A stretch of DNA of 64,000 nucleotides from Dactylonectria macrodidyma (Eukaryota; Ascomycota; Sordariomycetes; Hypocreales; Nectriaceae): contig JAGMUV010000010.1 in the NCBI GenBank assembly GCA_020744425.1, positions 558,001-622,000 on the forward strand, read 5' to 3'. Both the position numbers and the translations under genes were made by a program. This document shows, piece after piece, positions 1-11,135 of this stretch. The notes beneath the pieces were generated by a model. The model was not told the DNA's origin. It made no database searches and saw only the letters and a program-made list of their open reading frames with translations. Within the stretch, counting starts at the first letter, position 1; every line of letters starts with the position of its first letter.

Positions 1-1996
1 TGATGTAGCTTGCGACAGCCTGTGCAGATTGATGATAGAAAACATAGCGGTTGTGCTTCTCGACAACGGGACGTTCGGCATACACAGTCAAGACCTAGAG
101 ACACGTCAGCATCGGCCAAAAGTCAGAGCAGTGATACTTACCTCGAGCTGGCTCGCAAAGGCGTTGAAGAGCAGCGAAAAGAAGATGACACCTCCGCGGT
201 AGTAGAAAGTCGAGGAATCCCCTTTGAGGTTGAAGAACATGGTGCCCAGGACAACAGCCATTACCAGGTTGAATATAAGGGAGGCAATCGTGAAGCCAGG
301 ATCGGCGACCAATCTGCGCCAGCCACGCCAGAGTGCAAGGGTGACTTGGCGGTTGTATGAGATGGTGTACGGCGACTTGGATCGCTGGGATTTGGACTGC
401 TCGGCACGGCGGGAGTTCTTGTACTCAGCCAGGCGCTCTTCTCGAGGATGGCTCTGTTCGTACTCGTCGAGTTCTCGAAGGAGCTGCTTCCTCGGTTCAC
501 TTGCTTGCCAACTCTCGGCGAATTCGTCGGGGGTTCGAGGAGCACTGTGTTCAAAGCCGGGCCTCACGCGACGCTCCTGAGGACTTGTCATGGATGTGAG
601 GAAGTCGGGGGTGGTTTGCCGATCAGGGCCTGTACTATTAGCTAGGGGTCAAGGTTCTAGGGCTTCAGACTTACATTCGAAACCCAAGTTCTCAAAGTAT
701 TGCTTTGCTTGGCTGATGTGGCCGAAGAAGATCTGCCTTCCCTCGTAGAGAACAGTGACGCGATCGAAAAGCTGCATAATGTTAGTTTACGGCTGCATTT
801 GGGAAACCCAGATCAACATACGTCGTACGCGGACTGGGGTGCCTGGTAGATCGCAACAGCGGCAGCAACACCAACGAGGTCAGCCTGTAGGCGCAGAGCG
901 TTGCAAAAGTTGATGGCGTTCCCGCTGTCCAGGCCACGAGTGGTGTTGTCCCAGCATTGCAGCTTAGCACCAGTGAGAGCGGCTTCGGCGATACTAACAC
1001 GCTTACGCTCGCCTCCACTGACGCCTCGTACGAAATCATCTCCGACTCGGGTATTAACGGTATGGCTGATTCCAAAGATGGCCATCATGACATTTCGATA
1101 CATGGTGTCGGCTTCTAGTCGAGACACGCCTCCCGGGGTATGGCGTTGCGAGTGTGCGCTCGCTGCAAAGGATAGCGTCTCGCCGACGGTGAGATGGGCG
1201 AGATGAGTGTCAACTTCGGCGTTGTAGAGGACGTCGCCACGGAACGAGGTGCGCATATCACTTTCATCGATTCCTAATAATAGTTAGTGGACAGGTTCCC
1301 CAGCAGCTGATGGCGATGGGGGTGACCATGTTTACCTCGGAAGTTCATGTATGAATCAGGGTCAACCTCAAGGCCTGCGGTTTCGCCAGCGATAGACTTG
1401 AGAAGCGTCGAGCATCCTGAGCCAGGAGGTCCAAGTACGAGTAACAACTCGCCCTGCTCCACAACACCCTCGAAGTTGCGAAGGATATCAACACGTCGCT
1501 TCTTTCGTCCGCCACCCAGGAGGCTGCCCAACGATATAACAACATCTAGAGGATAGTCAAGAACACCCTTTTGGTACTCAGCTCTGCTGGCCCATCCAAA
1601 TATGTTTAGGCTTTTGAAGGCAACGCCCAGGCTGCGAGGGGGTGCAGAGCCTGGTTCGGACTCGATGAGTTTGACAAAGGCCTTGACCCATGCTCGTCCG
1701 TCGAAGTTAGGAGAGCTGGGGTCCAGTTGAGTGCCGGGCTGAGGCGACAAGGCGTGTAGTTCAGCGCCTGCGGTGGTTGAAGCTCGAGTAAGCTGTCGCG
1801 CTAGAGCTCCGATTTGGTTGTTCATGGCGGTTGAGGGCTCATCCGAAGGGGGGTTGTTGAAAGCATCCTCCTCTGCCTTGGCGCTGGTTCCCGATGAGTG
1901 TGGCCCAGAGTCTTCATGATAGTCGTTTGGGTTGGCTAAGGACGGGCCTCCCGTTGTCTGATGGTGTTCGTGTGCCATCTTCCAACAATCGTTCAA
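1..1996 (-). CDS. PDR-type ABC transporter (ABCG family), N-terminal part, cut by window edge
   Basis: This is the amino-terminal part of a full-size pleiotropic-drug-resistance ABC pump, which exports drugs or lipids across the plasma membrane using ATP. Proposed exons are 1336-1996, 822-1273, 675-771, 142-629 and <1-94, with introns of 45-62 bp ending in GT..AG. The first nucleotide-binding domain shows Walker A (GPPGSGCST), the signature [10 protein letters not shown] and a Walker B-like [11 protein letters not shown]. In PDR proteins this first half is commonly degenerate. The first membrane segments follow ([18 protein letters not shown]) and a [12 protein letters not shown] motif typical of the family. 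About 600 of the usual 1,400-1,500 residues are present and the rest lies to the left. Translation could start at 1996 or at the methionine at 1978. The substrate cannot be told. Confidence 0.93.
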
Positions 1997-3752
1997 GTTA
2001 TTAGGTAGATCTCGCTCAGACTCGAAGATGTTTGTAGGATCAGATCACAGAACAATCAGCAGATACTCTTCTTAAGTAGAAGCATGTCTCTCAGCGATCC
2101 GAGAGGCAAAAGCCCGCGGTTTTTTTCGGGTTAAGCTTCGAAGTTCGGGGTTCCGGGGCCCCGGGATCGCAGTTGACATGACGCAAGGCACAGACGGTAC
2201 TTTGATGCTCGGGCGGCCGCGGGCACTGCATTGTTTCTGCCAGCTCCACTAAGAAATTTCGGTGCTCTTTACGGAGGAGCCTTTCAAAAGTCTCTGCTCA
2301 CGCAATGACCGCCCACACCCCTTATTTCTTGTTAAGTACCTTACGGTACATTAACCGTTAACCAGCTGCAGGTGATCATCTGCTAAACGTACTATGGTTT
2401 CAGTGGTATTAGGGACAGGATGAATACAGCCAGTGGACTGGAGGCGCTAGAATATAGGGCTTCTTATAGCGCTAACACTTGCATGATGTATTTAATGTTC
2501 TTCTGATAAGAAAAAGCAATATGTGACTTGCATGCGAGCAGAAACTTTTGAAAGGCTCCTCCGTACAGTGAAGGGGCTTTTCTTGGCTCTCGTCGCGCAG
2601 TTTGGAAGCGGCAGGCGGAGCTTCAGCGGCCCGCGGGCACCCGCGCGCCTTGTTCCGGACCCCGTCGCCACTCTCTTTGATGAGGAGGCCTGAATTGACA
2701 ATTAAGCGAGAAACGCTTATTTCATCCACTACTCCTGAACTGATTCAGACTAGAAGCTGACTAGAGAGTAAAATTACTAAGCATAAACTCTAAACATATA
2801 ATAAAGTCTTGTACCGGTAGTTCATCCTACCCATATATTGAAGGTTTTATTTTTATTTTTATCGTCGTTATATTCGTCTTGTAGCTTGTTGACCTTGTCG
2901 TCGACCCCGGGTCTTGCAGCCAATCAGATGTTAGCGGTCAATTTGAACCGCTTTCGTTTTTGCGGCCACCATATTTGGAATAGTGCTAATTCGGTTGACC
3001 CTATGCCTCATTCGGCATCCATATTGCTTTTGAAGCCCTCTGGCAAGACGCCCTGAGAGTTTGCACTGAGTGTTGGATTGAGACCTCGTGGAGCGGCATA
3101 ATAAGCGGGATCTGCATAATCATCTGCTATCAATATCTGGATGCATAAAAACCAAGAGGGGGCCGGAGGCATCCTAGATCAATACAATCATCAGATTTAG
3201 TCTCCACACCCAATTGAATACCGATTCCTTTATCGAAAGTGCCGTACGCTATCCATCATATATTACAGGCTATCCTTGGTACAGTAAGGCTCTCGGAGCT
3301 CAGACCATGCTTTCGTCTTGGCAACGGGATGGATGCCTTCTACTGCGAGTTTCTTGGTCAAGAGTAAGGAAAAAATAATCTTCTTGGTATCAATCAATTA
3401 ATTACGCTCTTCTCTATCTTTCCATCTGTGTATTGCTGTATGCATCGGTGTGTTTGGATTTTGATGAAATAAAATGTCCCCGTCGGCTGCCTGCGCGAAT
3501 TCCACTGTCCCCGCGGACTCAAGCCTGGCGGGAGCCCGATTCGCATGTCCTATGAGGGGCCGCTTCGTCATTTTCCCATCAGCTTCATCAGGGATCTGGA
3601 CTACCTACTCGAGACTCCCGAGTCTTGTTGTGGTCCCAAAATGATGTTATGTTCCGCTCGTGTCTCGCCAATGGCCGAAACTGAAATAAGTTGTTCTCGC
3701 TTAATTGTCAATTCAGGCCTCTTTAACGAAGACAGGGCGACGCGGCCCTGAA
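1997..3752. other. Intergenic, with short dispersed inverted repeats
   Basis: No gene is supported. It includes the presumed promoter of the ABC transporter. Short arms occur in opposite orientation: 2271-2302 matches the reverse complement of 2533-2563, and about 2683-2722 matches the reverse complement of 3680-3722. GC-rich blocks near 2150, 2620 and 3850 share short words. These look like scraps of small non-autonomous repeats related to the foldback element next door. Confidence 0.5.
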
Positions 3753-4371
3753 CTTTAGAGCGTTAGGGTCGAAGTTAAAGTTAAAAGTTGAAATCCGAGT
3801 CCTGAGAGCTAGAAGCCTCCTTCGTCTCTTTAAGCATATTCGGCTGTCCGCGGGCCGCCGAAGCTCCGCCCTGTCAAACAGAGTCAAGCGAGGCGGGGCC
3901 AACCATCAGATGAGGAAGAATGTGGGGTTAGTCCTCCCGGGCATAATAAAATACATTCATTATCCCTTTGAGTGTGGTAAGACTACAATTCACCATCGAT
4001 GCCCACAGTACTTCGGGAGATCAACGGTACGTAAGTTAACATAAAAGCGTTATATAATTCCGTAGAGGAATAAGTACTGTAATGTAGATCCCTAAGTAGC
4101 TGCGACTTCTCGTCTCATAGAAAATAGGTGGGTACTTAAGTATCCCATTTTTTTACCCTCTGCTTGGTTCAGATCCCTGTTACTAGCGTAAGTGTAGTCT
4201 TACCGCACTTAAAGGGATAACAGCCTCCGGCTCGGATTATGACATCATAATGTAGCAGATTCATTCCAGCCCGCGGACAGCCGAACATGCTTAAAGTGGC
4301 GAAGGAGGCTTCTAGCTCTCAGGACTCGGATTTCAACTTTTAACTTTAACTTCGACCTTAACGCTCTAAAG
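3753..4371. repeat. Foldback/MITE-like element with about 103-bp inverted arms
   Basis: The arms at 3753-3855 and 4269-4371 are near-perfect reverse complements with only a few substitutions. A second inverted pair lies inside (about 3960-3986 against 4195-4221), so most of the 619 bp could fold into one long hairpin. It encodes nothing. The right arm ends about where the truncated oxidase gene begins, so insertion of this element or recombination at it may have removed the 5' half of that gene. No clear target-site duplication was found. Confidence 0.7.
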
Positions 4372-4402
4372 CTGGTTTCCCCATTCTAAGCAGGGTTACG
4401 GA

Positions 4403-5250
4403 TTGCAAGCTAGAAATTTAGGTCTCAAAGATTTGAAACCGCCGGAGCGTTACTTGGGGGTCTCAAAATCGGCATTGCGACTAGCCTTACAATCAAACTC
4501 TACCCTTACAATGGTATGTGGGGCGGCCTCCGAATCCATTCTGAGAACAATTTCGATGCCGTCTGGGATGCGTATGATACGTACATACAGCAACTGCCAA
4601 AGGACGGAAAGGCTCACTTATATGTGGACTTTACGCGTCGGAACGGTTCCCTTCTCGCTGCTACCTTTATGGCGTATCCTGAGCTAGTGCAAGATCCCGC
4701 CATCTTCGACAGCTTCCGGTCGATTCCGAGCGAATACGATAGTCTGCGATTGGCGAATTATTCTGGACTTTCAGAAGAGCAGGCAGAGGCAATATTCTCT
4801 AGGGGCCGGAGGAATAGCGGCTGGACGCAGGCAATTGAGTACGACATTGATTTGATCAAGTCGATCCAAGAATTTTGGGTCAAGGGTACAGAATCTATTT
4901 CTGAAAAAGTCGATGCCGGATTGGATTTTAACATGATTGCTCCCAGCATGAGGAACTGGGCTGCTCGAAATAGGAGCGCGAATGTTCTTGGCCTTGAGTG
5001 ACCCGATAAGCCATTGATTAACGTTTTCTTCACAATGGCATGGGATGACAAATCCCTTGATGAGGCAGTACGCAAAACCCATCGGGATCTCAGCAAGGGC
5101 ATCAAGACGCTCGCAGGCGACAAAAACCATTCATTCATCTACATGAACTACACCCACTTGGAACAAGACGTAATTTCTTCCTACGGCGAGGCAAATAAGA
5201 AGTTCTTGAAGACCGTTTTAGCTAACTACGACCCTACCGCCGTGTTCTAA
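4403..5250 (+). pseudogene. FAD-linked oxidoreductase (berberine-bridge-enzyme-like), C-terminal fragment
   Basis: Translation gives a stretch like the end of the FAD-binding domain and the substrate domain of berberine-bridge-type oxidases: GIATSLTIKLYPYNGMWGGL, a middle with AHLYVDF, and a C-terminal SFIYMNY..DV..SYGEANKKFL block, which in the family helps bind the flavin. Roughly 275 residues remain of an expected 450-500. The amino-terminal FAD-binding half is missing and the foldback repeat sits where it should be. An in-frame TGA at 4999-5001 separates GLE from PDKPLINVFF, although the reading frame continues to 5250. Truncation plus a nonsense codon make this a pseudogene. Family members oxidise carbohydrates or secondary metabolites. 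Confidence 0.75.
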
Positions 5251-5514
5251 AATTTGCAGCCTGGTGGTTTCAAGCTTGACGGGCCATCTGGGCAGTGCGA
5301 CTAATGGTAATGACCAACCGCAGGCTCCGGACCGCAAACACGCAAGTGGAAATAGAGGGAAAAGTTGCCCGGGCTAGGCCATCGAAGCCTCGAGAGCCTT
5401 TAGCCACATTTTTCACTTCTTCACATACTTTCGCACAGCTTAGTCCTTTTAGGTTGCATTTGATCACTCACTATAAACACCAGGCACACAGGCTGGCGAA
5501 TCTATCTACCATTG

Positions 5515-5640
5515 TAGATGAAATGTAGATGTAGATAGATGTACATCTACATCTATCTATCTACCAGAGGACATGTGGGTCATCTATCTATCCACCTGGA
5601 GGTCCGGTAGATAGATGAAATGTAGATAGATGCGAAGACT
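5515..5640. repeat. TAGA/ATCT-rich palindromic simple repeat
   Basis: Runs of TAGATAGATG and their complement alternate and form small palindromes such as around the sequence GATGTACATC. It lies between the broken oxidase and the hAT remnant. The flanks 5251-5514 and 5641-5855 hold nothing recognisable. It could be a worn terminal region of the hAT element, but no 8-bp duplication was identified. Confidence 0.5.
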
Positions 5641-5855
5641 GCTGGTGAAAATTCGGTGAGGTAATTGTACTTTCTCGGTAGTAATGACATGCTCCTGCAC
5701 CGAAGTATCAGTAGCTCCCACAATCCCTTCCCTAACCGTCCCTCTTATTTCCCGACTTCCCCACGCCCTCCCCCTTTTCGCATAGGTATTAGTTTAGCAT
5801 ATTCTCATTGCCCTTAATTCTACCTAAACTATTGCCCAAATAGCATCTCAAAGCG

Positions 5856-6830
5856 ATGTATTTAGTTACGCAACCGATGCTACTATATCAGAAATATCCT
5901 ATCCTGAAGACCCAACCTTGCCAATGTACGATTGCTCGTCTCGCAGTAGCCGTTCAATTATCAAAGACTGGAATGCAGTATTGCAAAACTGTTAGCAGCC
6001 ATTGGGTCCTCTTAGTTCGAACTAGACAAGCTACTGGCTGGTTTTGGGCTCACGGCTATGACATTCAAGCTAGGCCTAAAGGCAATGAGTCTGGCCCCCA
6101 TACATGGCCCTGTTATCACTGTGTCTAGCATGGCGTTCTCCGGCTAAAGGCTTATGTCTCATCTAATACTCAGAACATTGAAGGTCATTTCAGCAAGGCC
6201 CACTATATTTTTTATCCAGATCCATCAAAGGCAACACAATATATGCAGGAGCGGCCACCGAATAAACTGACCCTTCATAATTTGGCAGCCAAGAAACGGA
6301 AGAGGGAAGACTTTCACGACGAGTTAGTTACTCAATTTGACAAGACCACGTTCCAGCGCCACATTATCCAGTGGATCACCGATGCAAATCTGTCATTTCG
6401 CATACCGGAGCATAAAGGCCTCCAAAAGGTCTTTCAGTACCTGAACCCCTTAGTTCACGAAACTTCCGCTAATCTGACCCACGAGACGGTTCAGGCTAGG
6501 ATCATCGACGAGTTCAACACATACAAATCGCGCGTCATCCACACACTGTCACGAAGCCCAAGCCAGGTTCATATTGTATTTAATGGCTGGACGTCCCGGA
6601 ACAGACATTCATTCTTCTCCATAAATGCCTTCTTGATAAAGATACATTCCAGCCACAGAAGATCGCCCTTAGCTTCCTAAACGCCGCCATAGCGCACACG
6701 GGAGAAAATGTCTAAAATCGCCGACATCGTATTCGGTATACATGAGGTGAACGAACTCATCCGTCAGCTGACCCATAACCACCAGGATATCTTCAATTCG
6801 CGAGTCACAAGATCTAAGGAATACAAATCA
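5856..6830 (+). pseudogene. hAT-family transposase remnant
   Basis: Three open stretches (5856-6128, 6243-6680, 6708-about 6830) read as successive parts of a fungal hAT transposase. First comes a BED-type zinc-finger region (GWFWAHGYDI, then PCYHC and a later GHFSKAH). Next is the block DANLSFRIPEHKGLQKVFQYLNP, and then HIVFNGWTSRNRHSFFSINAF, which matches the hAT 'F-D-G-W-T-S' segment with N in place of the first catalytic-region aspartate. Stop codons at 6126 and 6678 and a frameshift around 6660 break it. The catalytic core and the C-terminal dimerisation domain are absent. The remnant ends against the 3' end of the dehydrogenase gene. Confidence 0.8.
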
Positions 6831-7923
6831 CTATCTTTCCAGTGTGGTTCGCGCTCCATAAATAGTCATATGCCTCTCGCGTCTGTTTGAAGTCGAAAAC
6901 GCGGTCAATGACAGGTCTAATCCCATTCGCCTCAAAACAAGCCAGCATATCTTGCAACTGTTCCCGAGACCCCACGACAACACCTCGCATAATGCAATGT
7001 CTGTCTAGCGCCAAAAAGGCAGCATCAGGGCCTCGAAGCTCTCGACCAGCACCCAGTGGATCAGGGTTCGTAATGTGGCCGATGCAGTGAATCAGGCCGT
7101 TGAATCCAATGGCGTCAAACGAAGCTTGCAACGTGAGAGTGCCTCCAACCTCGATGATATGATCCACACCTTTGCCCTTAGTGATAGCTTTAGCTTCTGA
7201 GGCCCAGTCGGGGTTGGTCCTGTAGTTGATCGTATGGGTCGCCCCAAGCTCCTTGGCTTTAGCAAGTTTCTCATCTGAAGAGGAGGTGACGATGGTGGTG
7301 GCCCCGGCTGCATGTGCAATCTGTAATCCGAAAGTCGACACGCCGCCGGTGCCTTGAAGCAGAACGACTTGTCCAGGTCTAACTGGCAGAAGACCGTATA
7401 GTGCATTCCAAGCTGTTAGAGCTGCACATGGTAGGCAAGAGGCTTCCTCGAACGACAGGCAGTCTGGAATTTTAACAACTCCCGTCTTTAGGAAGATGAA
7501 GTATTCGCCAAGTAGACCTTGGGACTCGCCTCCGAGCTGAGTTAGGCTCGTTTCGTAGGTCAGCCGGCCTGCAATGTGGTCTTGAGTAAAATTGGCCAGC
7601 ACTCTATCGCCGACTTTCCATTCCGTTACTCCTTCGCCTACCTCCTCTACAATGCCTGTAGATGGTTTAGTATGTGGAATTGTTTCCAAACTGTGCTATG
7701 GACATGGCATACCTGCTCCATCACTTCCTGGGACGACGGCATCTGGACCCGGAAACGGGTAAGTACCCATGGCCAGGATGCCATCTCTCCAGTTCAACGA
7801 CACAGCCTTGATTTTGACAAGGATTTGTCCAAACTTCGGAGGTTCTTTCGGAACGTTCCGAAGTGTCAGGCTATCAAACCCATTTTTCTCAGGCAAGTAA
7901 TACTGTTGAAAGGACTGTGACAT
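6814..7923 (-). CDS. Zinc-type alcohol dehydrogenase-like (MDR/quinone oxidoreductase) protein
   Basis: A 350-residue NAD(P)H-dependent medium-chain dehydrogenase/reductase. Exons are 7713-7923 and 6814-7655 with a 57-bp intron, and the frame is intact. It shows the GroES-like N-terminal domain (VSLNWRDGILAMG..PGPDAVVPGSDGAGIV), a hinge and the Rossmann fold with VLLQGTGGVSTFGLQIAHAAGA. Catalytic-zinc ligands typical of true alcohol dehydrogenases are not conserved, so it belongs with the quinone-reductase/YhdH-like branch. Start is the ATG at 7923 (MSQSFQQYYLPEKNG). An in-frame upstream start at 7995 is less likely. The substrate is unknown. It stands alone among transposon remnants. Confidence 0.92.
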
Positions 7924-8097
7924 GTTGGTAATCCGATAACAGTGCGTCTTCAGTCTTGTAAATGATGTGATTGACAACAGGCAGTTGGGATTCAAAGTTG
8001 GAGAGTTTGACTTTATACGTCGTCAGTAACGAAAAAGACGTAACTGCACCTGTTCATTGAGCCGGTATGCATTGTCATACGATGGCTTAACTGTTGG

Positions 8098-8400
8098 ACG
8101 TAATTAGCGTAGTAGGCGTAATAAGCGTGATGGGCGCGATGGGCGTAATTGGCGTAATTGGCGTAATTGGCGTAATTGGCGTAATTGGCGTAATTGGCGT
8201 AATTGGCGTAATTGGCGTAATTGGCGTAATTGGCGTAATTGGCGTAATTGGCGTAATTGGCGTAATTGGCGTAATTGGCGTAATTGGCGTAATTGGCGTA
8301 ATTGGCGTAATTGGCGTAATTGGCGTAATTGGCGTAATTGGCGTAATTGGCGTAATGGCCGTAATGGGCGTAATTGGCGTAATTGGCGTAATCGGCGCGT
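8098..8400. repeat. 9-bp minisatellite, unit GGCGTAATT
   Basis: About 33 units of a 9-bp repeat. About 24 consecutive units from roughly 8142 to 8355 are identical, and both edges carry degenerate copies (GGCGTAGTA, GGCGTGATG, GGCGCGATG). Because 9 is a multiple of 3, all six frames stay open and give repetitive peptides (NYA, TPI, VIG). I take these as by-products. The flanks 7924-8097 and 8401-8794 show no gene. Confidence 0.95.
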
Positions 8401-8794
8401 TTCGCGCTATCGGCGTATTGAGCGTCTCCACCATCTTCTCGTCGTCTTTTAAATACCATTTCATTGTCTATGGGATGTCGTCAGTCCACCCCTGGAAAAA
8501 CGTCTCGCATCATTGCAATTTTTCAATTTAACCGTATAATGTCGTCAGCTCTAAATACAGAATGTCTCCATTATGACACACGCACCAGTCCTCTGTTTAT
8601 ATAAACCGTCATTCTGCTTAGCCCATGTTGCTAAAGAACACCAAACACAGCCTATTGATTCTATAAGTTGCAAGAATGCCTGCATCTTCATTAGACCTTA
8701 TCCTTGTCTTTTGCGCCGGCGGCAAATAGTCGAGTGCCCTTGTAACCCCACTTGCTAGAGAATTCGAGAACCTGCGCCTTGTCGTGAATAGTCA

Positions 8795-9640
8795 GGCTTC
8801 CTAAGAGAATCTTCAGTCGCTATACCTCAAGGCTGAAGTCGTCAAGGCTAATCAGGCGAACCCAAACGATGTTCGTGAGCTATTTCGAGGAGTCTCGGCC
8901 GCGTATTATGTTAGCCCTAGCATGCACCACCAGGAAACGCAGAATGGATACTTTGCAATCGACGCTGCGGTAGCTGAACAAACGGAAGGCGATTTCAAGC
9001 ACTTTGTGTCAATCAACTCACAACGTCTCAAGCCAAGTTAGTACTAACTTCAACTTCAACCCAGGCTCTCATCTGTCCTCAAGCCTCAGCTACGCAAGCC
9101 GCTGAACCACGATGGCAAACGCTACATCGAAGAGTACCTCTTCGAAAGTACCCTCAACTACACAGTCTTGCAACCATGTAACTTCCTTGCGGAGAATCTG
9201 CTTCCAATTCAACGTGGGCAAACCAGGAGAAACCGGTATTGAAGCTCCCGTACGACCACCGAATTCCCAACTCGCACATCTTCCTAAAGGATCTAGCCGA
9301 AGCTTCAGTTAAGGCGATACGTGAGCGTGAAGAGCACTTCCACTCTCAATATCCGCTATCCTCTACATTCCCAATCACCTATCAGGACGTGGCGGATCGG
9401 GTTGGGGACTTGCTAGGGAAGAAGATTGAGATCGTCAAAACACCATACGAGGAAAGCGTACAGAGACTGGTGACTGCCCAGTTTGGCCAACGTTACAACG
9501 CCTGGAACTTGAATGTCGCAGAGAGACTTGTGCTTTGGTACGAACGATACGGCTTGAATGGGTCGCCCAACGTGCTGAAATGGCTGCTAGGTAGGAATCC
9601 GATCACGATTGAGGAATGGATGGCAAAGAGTGCGAGTTGA
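8795..9640 (+). pseudogene. NmrA-like NAD(P)-binding protein, broken
   Basis: Three pieces match the NmrA/atypical short-chain reductase fold: VVKANQANPNDVRELFRGVSAAYYVSP (about 8840-8925), LNHDGKRYIEEYLFESTLNYTVLQPCNFLAENLLPI (about 9100-9220) and, in another frame, the C-terminal SHIFLKDLAEASVKAI..YPLSSTFPITYQDVADRVGDLLGKKIEIV (9240-9640). The N-terminal GxxGxxG nucleotide loop is not recognisable upstream, and a frameshift lies near 9225-9240. A short intron may sit between about 9038 and 9065. Family members act as redox-sensing regulators or reductases. I consider this copy dead. Confidence 0.65.
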
Positions 9641-10380
9641 ATACTATTTAGCGACAAAGATGAATATCTCTTCGCCTAAGAACGGTCATGCACCGCTCTC
9701 TTCAACTAGCTTCACCTGGGGATTTGGTATGAGGGTTTCAACTCTCCTCCGTGAGCGGCCATCATTTAGGCATACCGGAGAACTAACGTGCATTGATCAG
9801 CTACTAAGACCTTGGCGACCTTGGCGACCTTACTCTTCTAAAACACTTATGCCCTCCAATATGGGAAAGTATGCCACTATTCGTCCAACAGCAACGCGAA
9901 ATGGTCACTCGGGAGTTGTACACCGGGTGCACTCTAGCAACTCTGAGTTTCTCCGAGGATAGCGCGAGAATGTCCATAGCAGCAGTTTAATGACTCCCTT
10001 GTTTATTGTCCGAATTCTCCAGTCACAGTAGTTGATATACTTTATTGTCTAGGAAGGGCAATCTAGATATCACTATTTCCAGGGCACCTACAGAGATAGA
10101 GAATAAAAGTAGTGCTGGCGAGAAATTTATCGGATGACAATGCCAAATGTGATTCGGACAGTAACGGCTGCAAATTTTGGCTGGAAAATGATGCTATCAC
10201 ATTCACACCCGCTGAAGAAATTTCTTGAGTGATTTGTTTCTGGTTTTAACTACTCTGAGGTGTCGAAAGGTCTATAGAGGTGGTGTATGCTTGAGCAGCT
10301 TCGGAAATATACCGCTTGCAGGCTGCCTCAACTTTGCTGGCGAATGACGCCTTTGACGATATGGCATCAAAGCTGAGGGG
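9641..10380. other. Intergenic, nothing recognised
   Basis: No coding stretch with plausible protein character, no clear repeat other than a doubled CCTTGGCGA word near 9810, and no RNA gene was seen. It holds the 3' flanks of two convergent genes. Confidence 0.4.
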
Positions 10381-11135
10381 CTAAAAAGATGGGTCGGTAA
10401 ACGGATGGATTGTGTCAAATGCTTTTGTGCCTTTTGTAACATTCAGGGCCATAGTTCGGTCGCTGTAGAGGCTAGACGCCGGAAGAATGACCTGCGAATT
10501 AGCTATGGCTTGTGTCACAGGCATGGCCTGAGAACTCGATACTGTGTGGAGAGCAATGATGAATCCCGCCGACATCGTTGCAGCGATTTGCGATTTGTTT
10601 GGAGTTGTAATTTGAGTGCTGACGGAGTCTTGCCTCGGCTCACCTAGCATCAGTGGCGACGACACCGCAGCGCTGCGTTCATTCCCATCGTCTTTCAGTA
10701 GAGAATCAATCGCGCCGTCCCCTAAATGGTGTCAAGTTAATCAAGGTTATCAAAGAGAACAAGCCACTGGATTCAAGGGGAATGGTAGCAGCATACCAGC
10801 AACGGCGGCGGCGCTCTGGCTAATGTATGTGAGCTTCTGCCGGAGCCCAATCAGATTGTCCCTAAGATGGCGATTCTCCCCGAGCAGCTTGAGGTGGCCA
10901 CGTAGCAGCGTATAGTATCGGTTGTCCTCATCGTGGCTCGCCTGGCCGGACTTGGTGGCCTTGACGAAGGCCTCGAGGTATTCCAGTCGGCTCTGCTGTT
11001 TCTTGCGGAAGTTCTTTTGGGCTGCGCGGTTCTGGGCGCGTTTGTTATCCTCTTCGGGGCTGCTGGGCGGCCGGGCGTTTTTCGTTTGCGCATGCGGGTT
11101 GAGGGTAGCGGGATATTCGTAGATTGTGAATTCAT
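10381..11135 (-). CDS. bZIP transcription factor (start region uncertain)
   Basis: Exons are 10797-about 11135 and 10381-10721 with a 75-bp intron; about 225 residues. The basic region and zipper read KRAQNRAAQKNFRKKQQSRLEYLE, followed by leucine-spaced LLRGHLKLLGENRHLRDNLIGL. This is the fungal AP-1/bZIP type that binds DNA as a dimer in the nucleus. Upstream of the basic region the same frame reads EFTIYEYPATLNPHAQ, like the conserved start of related fungal proteins, but it has no ATG. The only nearby ATG (11135) is one base out of frame. Either a one-base deletion hit the start codon or an upstream exon supplies it. The C-terminal exon is Ser/Thr-rich with no known domain. Confidence 0.75.

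Noticed and set aside
2471..2729. Minus-strand 85-codon frame in the repeat scraps
   Set aside because: Part of the same words recurs at 3680-3722 in inverted form, so this is repeat DNA rather than a gene.
2000..4400. mimp-type miniature transposons that often mark Fusarium effector genes
   Set aside because: I looked for the typical CAGTGGG-type terminal repeat and did not see it here.
8142..8355. CRISPR-like array
   Set aside because: The repeats are 9 bp with no spacers, and the DNA is eukaryotic.
8013..8531. Open frames of 125-148 codons on both strands across the minisatellite
   Set aside because: They exist only because the 9-bp unit keeps frames open. The peptides are pure repeats with no conserved flanks.
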